DNA from: Mucidula mucida
Taxonomy: Eukaryota; Basidiomycota; Agaricomycetes; Agaricales; Physalacriaceae
NCBI GenBank assembly: GCA_015501055.1
Contig: JADNYV010000245.1
Coordinates: forward strand, 1 to 51,504
DNA length: 51,504 nt
Reading direction: 5' to 3'
Notes under the pieces: generated by a model
What the model saw: only the letters and a program-made list of their open reading frames with translations
The model's database searches: none
What the model was told of the DNA's origin: nothing
Part shown: positions 20,774 to 32,011 of the stretch, piece by piece
How the letters are laid out: every line of letters begins with the position of its first letter
How positions within the stretch are numbered: the first letter of the stretch is position 1
Translations under genes and position numbers: made by a program

Positions 20774-21849
20774 TCAAGATCTCTTTCGTTTCGGAATGCG
20801 CGGCGGACTAATCTCCGGCGAATTAAGAGGTTTACATGGAACAACATCCAATACAGGACCGTCCACATCGGGGGCGGAATCCGCCACGGCGCAGTCTGAG
20901 ACCCACTTGGCGATATCCACGCCAGCTTCAGAGTCTGACTGCGATGGCGTAGACAGCCTGGACCGTTTCGACAACCGCGAACCAAGGGAAGAGTACGAAG
21001 ACGACGACGACGACGACGAATGGACGAGGTCTGGTACAGGGGGAGTCCTCGGAATTAGGGTACGATAGTCAAAGGGGACGGAACGACCAAACTGCCCATG
21101 GTACGCGCCGTCATAAAACCCAAAGGGTGGTATCATGTGCCAAGGACCCATACAGTCCATAAGCGCGTCCCCAAGTCCAAGTTTGCGGTCGATGCGCCGT
21201 GGAGGAGCGAGGAGCTCCCAGCATGAGTATGTGAGGAGAAACAACGGATGCACTCCGCAGGAGACTGAGGGAAATGATGTGCGTGTACCCTTTAAAGTCG
21301 TTACTTTACGGGTCTTAGGGTTGAGAGTGTAGAGAGAGACGCCGGGCTTCAGCGGTACGACGCGACATTCGCCTGGCATGAACGAAAATACCTTGAAAGA
21401 CTCTGTATCAGAAAGATTGGGGGGCAAGGAACTGCATACATACCTCCGTAAACGTTCGCCTCTGAGCAAGAGGACGTTTACGATTTTGCTCTTGGAACTC
21501 GAATAATTGCTCGACAATATGATTAGGGGGTAAAAGTGCGATATCTTTTGCATCGATAGCTGTTTTGAGGCCGGGTTGGACTGTAAGAAAAGTAAGCTGT
21601 TTCGCCACAATGACTGAACAGTGAAGACAGACCTCGAAGAAAGTTCCCGGCGACCTCGAAATAAGAGCTCATCTGGCCACGATCAAGACCCCATAGAAAT
21701 TCCAGAGAGTCAATCTAAGCCACAGTTAAACATCAGTTCGAGGCAGAACGAATCCAACGGACCAGTAATTTCCTGTGATGCATAATCGGTACGTCGAGTG
21801 GCTCAGTAAAGGCGCGCGAGACGTTGACATTTTCCAAGGAGATAGTCAT
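20774..21849 (-). CDS. HNH-derived inactive paralogue, beta subtype, paired with HNH gene 3 (copy 11)
   Basis: Exons 21849-21763, 21714-21633, 21580-21444 and 21391-20774 give 307 residues in frame. It starts MTISLENVNVSRAFTEP; exon 2 reads DSLEFLWGLDRGQMSSYFEV; exon 4 starts VFSFMPGECRVVPLKP. It is the most diverged beta gene (GAYHGQFGRSVPFDYRTLIP), matching the more diverged HNH gene 3 with which it is paired head to head at 557 bases. The serine run is followed by YSSLGSRLSKRSRLSTPS and a final KRKRS. The zinc and terminal HNH residues are missing; H24 (PIMH) is kept. The parallel divergence of the two genes in this pair suggests that pairs are inherited as units. Confidence 0.77.
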
Positions 21850-22406
21850 GGTGATCAAACAGGGAGGATATTGGGTGGGAGATTGACGATGGTGATGGTA
21901 GTGTTTAAAGACGATCGCGGCCAGGGTCACCAACAAAGAAAGCGTCAGCACGTGATATTTGTTGTTGCTTGGTTTGCCTTTTTGAATTTCTAGCTCCGGC
22001 CACTGACATTACTCCAGACAATGCTGACAAAATATGTCGTCCAAAGCATGCGCCGTGTGTTCTGACAATGGAATATGGACACGTTTCTTCCCAAAGTGGA
22101 CAACATTGTCGGCGGCGCTCCGCCTTGTTATTTTCCTCCATTGTTCTCTGCGAATAGGACTACACATGCCTCGTCACTACCATTAATTGGGCATCCAAGC
22201 GAACAAAGAACTCTCCTCATTGTCCGGAATTTCTACGATTTTATCTCAGATGGTGTCCATTGTTGGGCTATCCTCGAGTTTCCGGGCTTTGTTCACGATG
22301 AATATGCCAGCGCGCTATAAATGGAGACGCTGCCTAATGGCATGCTTCACCATCCTCTCTTTATTCCCCGGGTGGCGCTGGCGCCATCACCAAGATCTCC
22401 TCCGCT
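21850..22406. promoter_or_regulatory. Divergent promoter between beta copy 11 and HNH gene 3
   Basis: Diverged homologue (557 bases) of 8101-8651. TATAAA at 22316-22321 lies about 85 bases before the HNH start. Blocks such as GACAATGGAATATG and CCCAAAGTGGACAACATTG are retained, so these stretches are candidates for shared regulatory sites. Confidence 0.6.
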
Positions 22407-23668
22407 ATGGTCGAACAGCAGCTTCGACGCTCCCAACGAGAGCACCCTACAAAGAGCCTGCAGGAGTCTCCGCCTCCAGAGACACCGCAGCGTCTCAAGT
22501 CGTCCCGGAAGCCCAAAGATCCCGACTACGCCTACCGGCCGCCCCACGAAGAAGACGACGAACCCAGCAGTAGCGCCTATATCAGCCCCAGGAGAAACAT
22601 CCAGTGGAAGGAGGATGTGAAGCTCGAAGCTAGACAGGCTGTTATCGACCACTCGGTACACGGTCTCTCTTGTGCGATATGCGGCTGCGATAATAACGAT
22701 GGCATCTCCTACAACATGGCACATGTTCTCGATCGGTCTTTAGCGGGAAATGAAGAGCTAGTGAGTGCCCGTCATCCTTGTTTCGCTAGCCTTACTGACG
22801 TCGTCTCAGGTAGCGCACCTAGAACACAGCTGGGGGTTAGAGCCCAAGACGTTCTATCTACACTCACGGTTTAACATGATGATCCGTAAGTTATTTCTCT
22901 ACATCCTGACAGTACTGTTGATGAAAACGACCAGTGTGCGTCAAGTGTCATTCGGAGCTGGACAAGAGGCTGTTCGGCCTTCTCCCCTCAACTCAGACTA
23001 TCGATGTCGTCGTAAACTTTGCGGAAAAGACGCCGGAAGCACGAAGGAAACGACCGGTATCTCAGGTGTGTTGTCTACGATGTACATCTGCCCATCTCTC
23101 TGACTACTATCAGCTCTTCAAGCACGACCCCGAAAACCCTCTCAAGTACCGCGTCGTTGATATCGCTTGGAAGGGCAAGAATCCCTTCGTCGTTTACCTG
23201 CCAGGTAAGAACAATAGATCCAGGCTCAAGGGAATTTTTCCACCTTTTCGTCATCCGCTGCTCTCCAACATCGAGCTTCATGTCAACCCCGTCTACATGA
23301 TATGGAATCTTGGCCTTAAGCTCCAAGGCATCGATGTGAACGCTCTCGACGTTCCGAAATGGCAAAGGGCCGACTTGCTCCGAGTCAGCCGACTCTTCGA
23401 AAGCTGGCAGCCCGAGGGCAAACCCGTAGCCTCAGGGTCAGGTTCTGGGACTTCCAAGGCTGCGGGACCTGCACCGGCTGTGGCAGAGGCTGCGATACAG
23501 TCCGTGGCCTCGACATCCGAAGAAGACGCTGCGACATCCGAACCTCGTCGATCCAAGCGCCTGCGCGCCGCGTCCACCGCACACGACTCGGATTCTACAC
23601 TCGATGTACCGCCCCCTCCGAAGCGTTCCAAGAAGGGCAAGAGCGCTGCGACGGCCTCTCGGCGCTGA
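22407..23668 (+). CDS. HNH-nuclease-like protein (HNH gene 3), diverged copy
   Basis: Exons 22407-22760, 22810-22885, 22935-23065 and 23114-23668 give 371 residues. The exon 1, 2 and 3 lengths are identical to the other two HNH genes. All motif residues are kept: the CAIC knuckle, H in NMAHVLDRS, N in SRFNMMIL, and CVKCHSELD. The second domain is also conserved (FVVYLPGKNNRSRLKGIFPPF). Changes are concentrated in the linker after about residue 285 (KWQRADLLRVSRLFESWQPEG), which is six residues shorter overall. The tail keeps SKRLRAAS and KRSKKGK. Conservation of the catalytic set despite linker divergence suggests selection on the nuclease core. Confidence 0.82.
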
Positions 23669-24300
23669 CTCCATTCCACTCCCATGCTATTCCTCTTTGC
23701 TTTATGATCTCACATTTCTCTGCACAATTTAGCATCGCACTCTCATTGGATTCCTCTTTATGATATCACGTTTTGTTTCTTTCATGTTTTCTTGTTCACG
23801 ATGTAAATACAGCGCAAAATGTATTATATAGTACAAAAAAAATCAGATAATGTGTATTTATTTAAAGAGAGCGACCTAAGAATCACCTGAAAGTAGTTCT
23901 CACGGCGAAGACAGCACGTCCTCGTTGGCATGAACCTGGGACGTACTCCTAGTAAGTCATCGTATATTTATTGATCATGATCTGCTAGCCTGAAGCCACC
24001 GGTCTGGCCTGACCTTGCCATCTTCCAATCAGCCAGTGTAGCAGCCGCGACTCACGGTGGGCTCTGAGTGGGGGGAGGGATCTATTTTGCGCCATGTGGC
24101 GGGATACCGCCACTGTTATGAAAACGTGTGAAATTGCTCAATTCGCGTGCGTACGTGAGTCGAGGGTTCAGCTACAGGTGAGAACCGATGTAGACGTATC
24201 GGTGCACCTCCGCGTCCGCGTCGCCTACAACTGCATAGGTCTACAGTTGGCTATATCTTCTCCAGGCTCATTGAACTGATTATAATGAGCCGTCAGCTTT
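23669..24300. other. 3' flank of HNH gene 3 (shortened version)
   Basis: Homologous to the flanks of HNH genes 1 and 2 but with deletions. It keeps GATGTAAATACA, the GTGGCGG/CCGCCAC hairpin with a 4-base loop (24096-24113), the TATCGGTGCACCTCCGCGTC stretch, and a weaker CTCATT/AATGAG stem (24267-24289). No R block follows. No gene is seen. Confidence 0.6.
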
Positions 24301-25349
24301 GTACTAAAGGCTGATGACTGACCAGCCTCGTGTTGTGATTTCTTGGTGGTATAGTAGAGTCCTTATTTCGCACGGCTGTGAGTGTTTCTTACAATATACG
24401 GAGGAATAGCGAACAGGGTTACGAGAGTTAGGACCCGAACCACTTGTGTTCGACGTGTCCTAAGAATCCTTTCTACATGGATATAGATCCTGGCTGTGGT
24501 GCTCACTGCAATAGCACTTCGACATACCTTGCGGGGACGACATCACCAAGTAAAAGCGAGGTTCATAAGTAGCAGTTCGACGTTTCTAAGAGGAAGGCTT
24601 CGAGTCTAGTCTGTATCGAAGTACTTCAAGGCATAGACAAGCTTTGGAGCTTAATTTGAAGCACGCGGCTCCTCTAACATACGCGGCCGCCGATCGGAAT
24701 GGAATAAATGTGCACATGGACACGAGTGGATGCGCAGCGTGGTTTGGTCTGATCGCGGATGTGGGGGAAAGGGTGTGGATTCGAAGGCTTATCTCGCGTG
24801 TACGTAGATTCTTGCGTGTTGAACAAAAGGATAGTGTGGGTAAGTCGTAATCATGGGTAGGTAGGCTAAGCTGGAATCCGGAGTCTGGAAAGTAGTATAG
24901 ATCCATCCGTGCGCATCGAGATCGTTTAAATAAGCACTACTTACAATTCTCCACGTACCTCAAGTCTTACTACTTCAGAAGGCACCATGGTTCTGGAATG
25001 CGAGGCCGTAAACTCTCAAGGGCCTAGCGCCAGCAGATCACTAACGTCGAAGACCTGAGTACATCCTCGTCGGCTTGGTAGTCGTGGGGCTCTATTTCAA
25101 AACGAAGTGACTCTTTGGCAGCCATTCATCGAAGTACGTGAAAGTAAGTATCGCAGCGGAGGGTGATGCGACTGTAAATGGAGTGCTAGCCGTATTGAAA
25201 CGAAGCGACCACGCAGGCACATCTTCACCTCGTATGCAGAACTTCATATATCGCACACTAGATCTCGTTCCAATGAGATCCCCAACAGTGATACTTACCA
25301 TTCTGAGAAGGCGATGTCATGCATAAGACTAAATACACGAGTATGTGTA
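24301..25349. other. Intergenic, no gene seen
   Basis: About 1 kb without convincing coding structure. A 106-codon minus frame (24906-24586) has no recognisable domain or splice context. It separates the HNH gene 3 unit from the last family remnant. Confidence 0.4.
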
Positions 25350-26110
25350 CTTGGATCTAAGACCTCTTTCATTTCGGGATCCGATCCTCTAGCAATTCAA
25401 GAGCTCTACATGGATCAACACCACCCACTTGGCGATATCCACGCCAGTTTCAGAGTCTGACCGCGGCACAGGAGGAGGGAATGGGACGACCGAATTGTAG
25501 AGTGACAAGGACCGAAACACTAAGCGGTTACAGTCTTTGGCGCGTATGTGAGGAGTGAAAAGGGATGTGCGACTGAGGGAAAAGTTGTAGTCACTTTCCG
25601 GGTGGTGGGGTTGAGAGTGTAGAGGGAGACGACTGGTATGACGCGATATTCACATGGTTTGAAAGAGCAGACCTTGGGAGAATCTGAATCAGAAAGGTAG
25701 GTAGGGTGTAAGGCGCTGCATACATAACCGCTCGCCTTTTCGCAAAGGGGAATTTAGCGTTTGTTCTTGGAATTCGTAGAGTTCGTTGACGATGTGGTTT
25801 GGTGGTATTTATGGGACGTTCCTCGTACGGTTGGCTCAAGCTGGACTGTGAAAGAGTAAGCACATGTTACGCCACGATGACTGAAGACAGACCTCGAAGA
25901 AAGTTGCCGGGAACGTTGAAGTAAGAGCTCATGTCGCCTCGATTAAGACCCCAAGCAAATTCCAATGCGTCAATCTAAGCCATGAGTTGAGTTACAGATT
26001 GAGGTAGGCCGAAGCGAACGAGCCGATAAGGTCCTGGAATGCATGATCGGTACGTCGAGTGCCTCTGTGAAGGAGCGCGAGACGTTTACGTTCTCCAACG
26101 ACACCGATAT
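25350..26110 (-). pseudogene. Decayed alpha-like HNH-derived paralogue (copy 12)
   Basis: Pieces of all four exons are visible on the minus strand. The exon 1 sequence ends at the position equivalent to the start codon, which is ATA instead of ATG (near 26110). The exon 1 donor is GCTCGT rather than GTTCGT. Exon 2 (about 25976-25895) is nearly intact, exon 3 has small deletions, and exon 4 is reduced to scattered blocks with over half missing. It marks the right end of the array. Confidence 0.75.
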
Positions 26111-26585
26111 AATGATGAAATTTGGCTGGGAGACTGTCGATGATGGTGATGGTAGAGTTTAAAGAAGATGGCAGCCGACAAAGCGACTCGTTACGTCGCA
26201 ATTGTACGGCGTAGGCTTCATTTTCCATAGACAACGCAGTCAAGCTGTGGTATTCGCCTGATGTGTCTCCATTGAAGCTGACTAGCCGCCCGAAGATACA
26301 GTAGCGAAATGCGTAAAGCAAAGAACGGACTATTTGTATATAGTTGGATCCGAGGCCAATGACTCTCCTTAGCTCACCTCTTTTCTCTTCGCATCGAATA
26401 GCGCTGTACATGGCAACGACAAGCGTCGATTCTTTCTTCCTGGGTGTACCTTGTTCTGACATGGAGCGATGCTGTTAGCATCCGAAGCCGCCGATGACTC
26501 GCCTGACGTAGGACTATAAATAAGGACGCGCTTCTATCTTGGATCGCTACGCGTTTCTCTTACCAGAACCACCACATTCCTAGTC
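26111..26585. promoter_or_regulatory. Upstream region of the secreted-protein gene
   Basis: TATAAA at 26515-26520 lies 66 bases before the start codon at 26586, followed by a C/T-rich leader (CGTTTCTCTTACCAGAACC). A 156-codon open frame runs antisense over 26462-25992 into the remnant and has no recognisable content. Confidence 0.6.
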
Positions 26586-27787
26586 ATGAAGCTCTCTTCC
26601 AGCTCGTCGCTCATCTTTGCCACGCTCGCCATCTCGTCGTCGTCGTCCAGTCTCGCTGCACCGACGGGCGATGGCGATATGCTCTCTGCGTCGTCGAGCA
26701 ACCACCATATCGCATCTCGTCGTGGCTCGTTCTCCGTTTCCATGTCGGAGGCGGACCACTTTGCTCAAGCGCAGGTCGAAGAAGAGGATGCTGAGGATGG
26801 TACGTGATTTCCCCACTGGGCGATGTGGTTGTATCTGACGCGACTAATACAGAGACGGCGGTGGCGAAGCGTGCAGAAAAGTGTCTCGGACAACTGGTAG
26901 GATGCATGCCCATCGTTGGCAATCTGCTCGGATTACTCGACCCACTGAATCCGCTGCTGGATCCCGTCCTCTGCCCCATTGTTCCGGTCGTCGGTGGTAT
27001 GCTTTGTGGTCAAGCTGCCGGCGCCGAGTCTGTCGAGTCGTACGAGGCGCCTGACGATTATGCCATCCAGCAGGCGGCTGCCCAGGTCGCCAAGATCGCT
27101 TCGTCGCTTTCTAGTGCGCGCGCCTCTGCGCCTACATCGTCTACGCCAGCACCACCCACAGCTGCGCCTCCAAACACGCCGAACCCTCCCCAAGCTGCCG
27201 CCTTTGTCGCTCCTCCACTCGTCAATCCCGACGTTCCCGACCAAGCGCCCTCGTCTGCCCATGACGTCGCCGCTGTTCCCGCCGACAAGGCTCACGATGT
27301 CGCGGGTAGCACACCAGCTGCTCCAGGCGACGATGTAAAAGGCGAGGCTCCCGCGTCTGACACGTCACCTACCGATGTCGCCGGTAACACTCCTCTTCCA
27401 CCACCTCCTCCTCCTCCTTCCCCAGCAACACCTCCCACTCGCGGTCGCAGATCTCGTCGCATGTTCCGTGGACACACCCGTCGTGCGCCTCCTCCCCCGA
27501 CTGCGCCCGAATCTGCAGGTAGTCAGCCTGATCAACCACTTGCTGGTGGAGTGGTCGCCCCAATCGCGCCTTCTGACACGCCACAAGCGTCTGCGTCGGC
27601 TAGCTCGTCGGCATCAGACTCTTCATCGACGTCCTCTGCAGCTCCTGCCCAGGATACATCCAAGGTTGAAGAGCCTGCCGCTGCCCAGGACGCTGAAGAG
27701 GGTGGGTCGGATTCTGGCAATGACGATGAACAGGATGGCGAAGATGGCGACGACGATGCCGATGAGAGTTCTACTCCCTCCATGTAA
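26586..27787 (+). CDS. Secreted, Kex2-site, four-cysteine Pro/Ala/Ser-rich protein
   Basis: Two exons, 26586-26799 and 26853-27787 (53-base intron, donor GTACGT, branch-like CTAAT), give 382 residues. The N-terminus MKLSSSSSLIFATLAIS and following residues form a signal peptide ending near LAAP. An acidic propeptide-like stretch ends at AKR (residues 76-78), a plausible Kex2 site. A compact hydrophobic segment follows with four cysteines (82, 89, 112 and 123; KCLGQLVGCMP, then LLDPVLCPIVPVVGGMLC). The remaining 250 residues are low-complexity Pro/Ala/Ser/Thr with an acidic end, like a mucin- or wall-associated stalk. The family is not recognised. It could be a cell-wall or surface-active secreted protein. 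The Cys pattern does not match the eight-cysteine hydrophobins. Confidence 0.78.
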
Positions 27788-28059
27788 GAGGCCACTAGCA
27801 CACACTTTTATTATACCACGTTCGTTTTGCACACTTGTCGTTGAATTAGTATACTTGATACGCATATAATATCTTTTATAGTACTGGTAGTTGGACGGCT
27901 TGATGGTACTCAGGATTTGCTTCAACCCAAGCGTCTATGGCCAAGTGGTAGAGACGCTCGAGAAGGAAACAGATATGGAATCTTTTTTATGGTCACGGTT
28001 AGCCATGGACCGTACATTGTATACAAGCAAAGTCAATCAACGACAAAATGGATTAATTG
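27788..28059. other. 3' flank with a tRNA-Thr-like 5' fragment
   Basis: Positions 27931-27958 read GCGTCTATGGCCAAGTGG and onward, resembling the acceptor and D-arm half of eukaryotic tRNA-Thr and containing an A-box match (TGGCCAAGTGG). I find no anticodon arm or B box; a T6 run follows at 27981. This looks like a truncated tRNA or SINE-type relic, not a working tRNA. Confidence 0.3.
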
Positions 28060-28400
28060 ATTCTTGACAAAGTCGAAAGAATCCCCTTCGCCACACCGTT
28101 CCACGACTCTCTGGCTAAACGATCATTCCACCACTCAAGTTCAATCGTCAGTTTTCCGCACTGTCGACGCACCGAGTAACAGTAAATCGCGTCTCAATCA
28201 TATCCAGGTCTGCCGAGCTCTTAAGCCGGCAGGCGTACGGATTAAGTGAACAAGTCTTAGTGCCCTGCATTCCAATAATGGCAAAAGGATTGGTCCATTG
28301 ATGTACTTTTTTGCCTTGCCAGGATCGTGTTGTACACCTCTCTAGTCTCTCGTAGACTCCTTCGCTCCATTCCATGAGCATCCTACGGACTCAACTCCCA
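28060..28400 (-). pseudogene. Decayed C-terminal fragment of a GST gene
   Basis: Minus-strand sequence is alignable over its whole length with the C-terminal half of the neighbouring GST gene (28946-29350), sharing blocks such as CCACGACTCTCTGGCTAAA and GGCGTACGGA, but with many indels and stops. The N-terminal thioredoxin-fold half is missing. It is a partial tandem duplication that has decayed. Confidence 0.7.
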
Positions 28401-28945
28401 ATAGTACATGCTAATAATTTGTTCGTGTTTTCGAGGATGAGACTATTGACGAGTAAGTTATGATTATACAACATACAATTGACTTGGTTCAGAACGTGCC
28501 ATTCGCGCTAATCGATAGAAGCAAGCTTCTGAATTGGAACAATTAACGAAGCTAGTGCTGATTTAGTACGTGTCAGCAACGAGGAAAACTAATTGACTTG
28601 AACGTGTCAAGTCATGCTAGCAGTGTATGGTGCATTCGACTACATAGCGTGCTTGATGTTGGCATCGATAGTAGGCTGTGTAGGCTCAGGACCTTTGCTT
28701 CCGGAGTTGGGAGTTCAACCAGGATCTCCCATCAGAAACGCACACGCGAAATTTCATTTGATCACCGATTTCTTTTGAGGGTCAAATTCTGACGAGGATG
28801 ACGAACAGGAGGGCGAAGATAACGTCGACGAGAGTGAAAGTACACGCGTTGAAAATACTATGTTTGTTTCCTGCACAACACTGCAAGTCGAGCGAATAGA
28901 GTAGAAACTTCTTGCCGGGTCTGTCCTGCCCAAAATTCTGCTTCC
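28401..28945. other. Intergenic, no gene seen
   Basis: A/T-richer spacer between the GST fragment and the GST gene; no coding structure or repeats were recognised. Confidence 0.4.
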
Positions 28946-29798
28946 CTAATATACATTCGAATGAATCTCCTTCGCGACAGCCTTCCACGACTCTCTGGCT
29001 AAAAGCTCATTCCACCACCTAAATTCAATTAAGCTCAATGGCCAGTCCACCGCACTGTCAACGTACCGAGCAACATTCGGGCGCGTCTGGAACATATTTA
29101 AGTTTGCCAATCTCTCCAGCTCAAAGGCGTACGGAATGTGAAACAAGTCCACGAGTGTTAGTGCCTTCATTTCAATGAGCACAAACGCGCCGGAATGGCA
29201 AGAAGAAGAAGGGGAAGCGCACGTCTCCAGCGATGTACTTTTGCCTTGCCAGAATACCATCGTACACGTCCAAACACTAGCGCCTCCTTGTAAACCGCTT
29301 CGCTCCATTCCATGCCGAGCATCCTATGGACTTGATTCTAAGAACACAACTTCCGCATACTAGCAAGAGTTAAGACGTACGGTTTGAGAAACCGCTCCCT
29401 CGCCGCGGCCTGGACGTGCACGTCAAAGTTGTACACCTCCACCGACGCAGCCTGTTCGAACATTGCGTATGCGCACAAGTCTCCCTCCGCGGGGAGGAGC
29501 TGCGCTCCCGGCTGGTATTTCCGGCAGATGTACCGGCAGATGGCGCGCCTTTCGTATACCACCCGCCCGTCGTCGTCCTTCCCCATTCAAATCATCAAAA
29601 GCAAAGCAGAGTAGCAGCACGCCGACTCACGATGTACGGTACCTCGCCAAAGGGGTGCTGCGCGAGGTACGCGGGGGTCTTGTGCGCTCTGTTGCGCATG
29701 TCGACGGGGATGGCCTCGAAGGGGACTTTGTGCTCGAGCAGGACCATCGCTACTCGCTTGGCGTTGGGGGAGGATTGGCTGACGAACATTTTGAGCAT
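28946..29798 (-). CDS. Glutathione S-transferase, phi/GTT-like, possible frame break
   Basis: The start is the ATG at 29798; exon 1 (29798-29631) encodes a thioredoxin-fold N-terminus (SQSSPNAKRVAMVLLEHKVP and PFGEVPYI). Exon 2 (from 29577) has VVYERRAICRYICRKY, the glutathione-binding Glu-Arg/Ser-type helix, then FEQAASVEVYNFDV, typical of phi-like fungal GSTs. Later exons give YDGILARQKYIAGD, TLVDLFHIPYAFELERLANL and, after an intron near 29067, RPNVARWWNELLARESW, ending at the TAG at 28946-28948. The enzyme class conjugates glutathione to electrophiles in the cytosol. In the stretch at about 29290-29260 (SEAVYKEA to VYDGIL) I could not keep one frame: it is shorter than in relatives and off by one base, and the decayed neighbour has a similar shortening. 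It is either a mildly damaged gene or an unusual intron. Confidence 0.65.
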
Positions 29799-32011
29799 CG
29801 CGTGCGGGGTGGGGAGGCAAGGTGGAATCGGTTAATATGGGTGGGGTATGGCCGCCCGAAGCCGCGTGTGATGATAAAGCAGTTTAAAGGGGGTAGCACG
29901 CTGAGGAAGTGCATTGCTCCTCAAAGTTGCGATGGCGAACTCTCTTGAACAATACAGTAAGCATAGATCAGGAAAAAAACCACTGGTGTCTGTGTCAGTA
30001 ATTTTAAGTTGGAAGTCGTCGGTTTCTGAAAGTGCTATGATTATTATATGCGTCGAGGAAAACTTAAGCTTGGAATACAGCACTCACGTTTATGGCACGC
30101 GGCTCGGCCCTATACGTCGGGATCCAGTCCAAGTTGCACCGCCAAAGTGTGGTTCACGGGGCATAATGCCTTAAAGTTATATGACCTTCTAAGTACGAAC
30201 CGCGAGTCTTTCAAAGGGCGACATGACAATTGAAAACAACGATACTTAGTACTCTAGCACCGCCACCGTCCAAATCCGGCTTGGCTCTTACTACCACACC
30301 GGCCGTCTTTCGCTTCGACACGCCTATCTAATTGTTGAGGATTTGGAGCCCTGGACACCTTATCTACTCTGACTCAGCGCTCTTGTGGGAAAACACAACC
30401 TCTGGTTCCCATATACCGCTCGTTTCTTTTTCCTTCTTGGTCTGGCTGCAGTTCTCCTAGCCCAATCGCTATCACGCAACATTGATCTCTGTATTAGCCT
30501 TCTTACCCATCGGGCTGATATGAGAACTGTTTCTCGTTGCTATGACTCAGCGCAAGTTGTCCGTGAATACGAATAACCTTCCACCGCTCCGAATCCCGAC
30601 ACGGAGGCTCCTCATCGCTGAACGCCGAAGCCTCTGAGGTCAAAGGTTCACCCGAGCTCGTTGATTATACAGTGGGAAGCAGGTGTTGGTGTTGCGAAGG
30701 GCCTTTCGTCTATCCTACTTCGTCGCCTCCACAAGTGCATTATTCTCTTACGGTGCGGCCCTGCTCATCTGCAATACGTCTGCGAAACACGTCCCAGTGT
30801 ACGCCATCATGGTGTCAATCACTACTTCTCCCATTTGAGTGATCCAAGATCTTCCTCGTATCGTCTATCATTCCGCAGCGTAGATCTTCACCTTCGCCGT
30901 CTTACCATTTGATACGTCGGTCATATTTCTCTTACCGACGCGTCTCTCCCTCTGTGGACCGTCCAGGTTTGTTTTCACTGCGAATCAGCATACGACCTGT
31001 ACCTGTACCCGCTATTCTATTCAAAGCAAGCGTCCCAAATAGCTCACTGGCTTCTTCCACAACATGAACGAAGAAAACGCTTTGATCCGAATAGGAAGAC
31101 AGGACCAAAGTCCTAAAGCGGCACAAGGACGTCTATTGCGGTTCGCGTGGGAGGCGCTCTTCAGCGGAGTTCGTCTTTCAGAGGACACGAAGCACTTGCG
31201 ATGGGCGTCTCGGTAGCGAAAGAGGTCTCAAGTATAGCCTTCAATGTTTGCGAACTAAGTTAAGCTCAGGTTGTACGGATCATCACCGTTCTCTTGTCCA
31301 ATGAGCACGCAGATAAGTACTTGGAGTAACCGCAGGGTTCAATGGAACAATCCGACGAGTTTCGTGCACTTCGACTCTAAGTGCATGAGCGCCTTAACCG
31401 TAGGAAGCCAAGACGTACCTTTCGGTTTACAAGAAGCTTCCAAACGCCCTCAGGGTCATTCATTCAGGTCACCGCCCAGCCCGAAGCCGCCGAGTCCCGA
31501 ACTCGCTGATCACCATCAGAGTCCTTTACTAAGTAGTCCTTCCCGACCAGTATCCCGCCTATACACGAACGCTTGTTAGAAGGTATACCAAGCTCTTCAT
31601 GGTCGGCCGATGCATCCCCACGGAAGTTCGGAAGATTGCCGGAAAACGCCCGTCTGCAAGGTCGATCAGCGCCGGGAGGATATACAGGCAGGAATATATC
31701 CACTCGCTAATCCTGATCCGAGTTAGAAAGCTACCATATTTCATGCGACATCTCTGCATTGCAATCATCGTCTAGTTCTCGAGACACGGAACTGTGTAGA
31801 TCACGAAGGGCAACAGGGCCTCCATACATAGTTCGGCGGTTGATGGTAGGCCTCTCCCCGTTGTGTACTTACTCGAAACATTGGTCGAGATCAACGATCA
31901 GCATAGATCAATTTGTCTTGGGATCCACAATCCAGGTATACTTATAAGACGACTCATTTCGGACGGGGAGGACCCTCAGCACTTCTTCCTTCTTCCAGTG
32001 CCTACGCAGCC
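29799..32011. other. Long intergenic region, no gene seen
   Basis: About 2.2 kb in which I find only short frames without family resemblance. A TATA-like box, TATAAG, at 31943-31948 lies about 65 bases before the C2H2 gene start and probably serves it. Confidence 0.45.
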
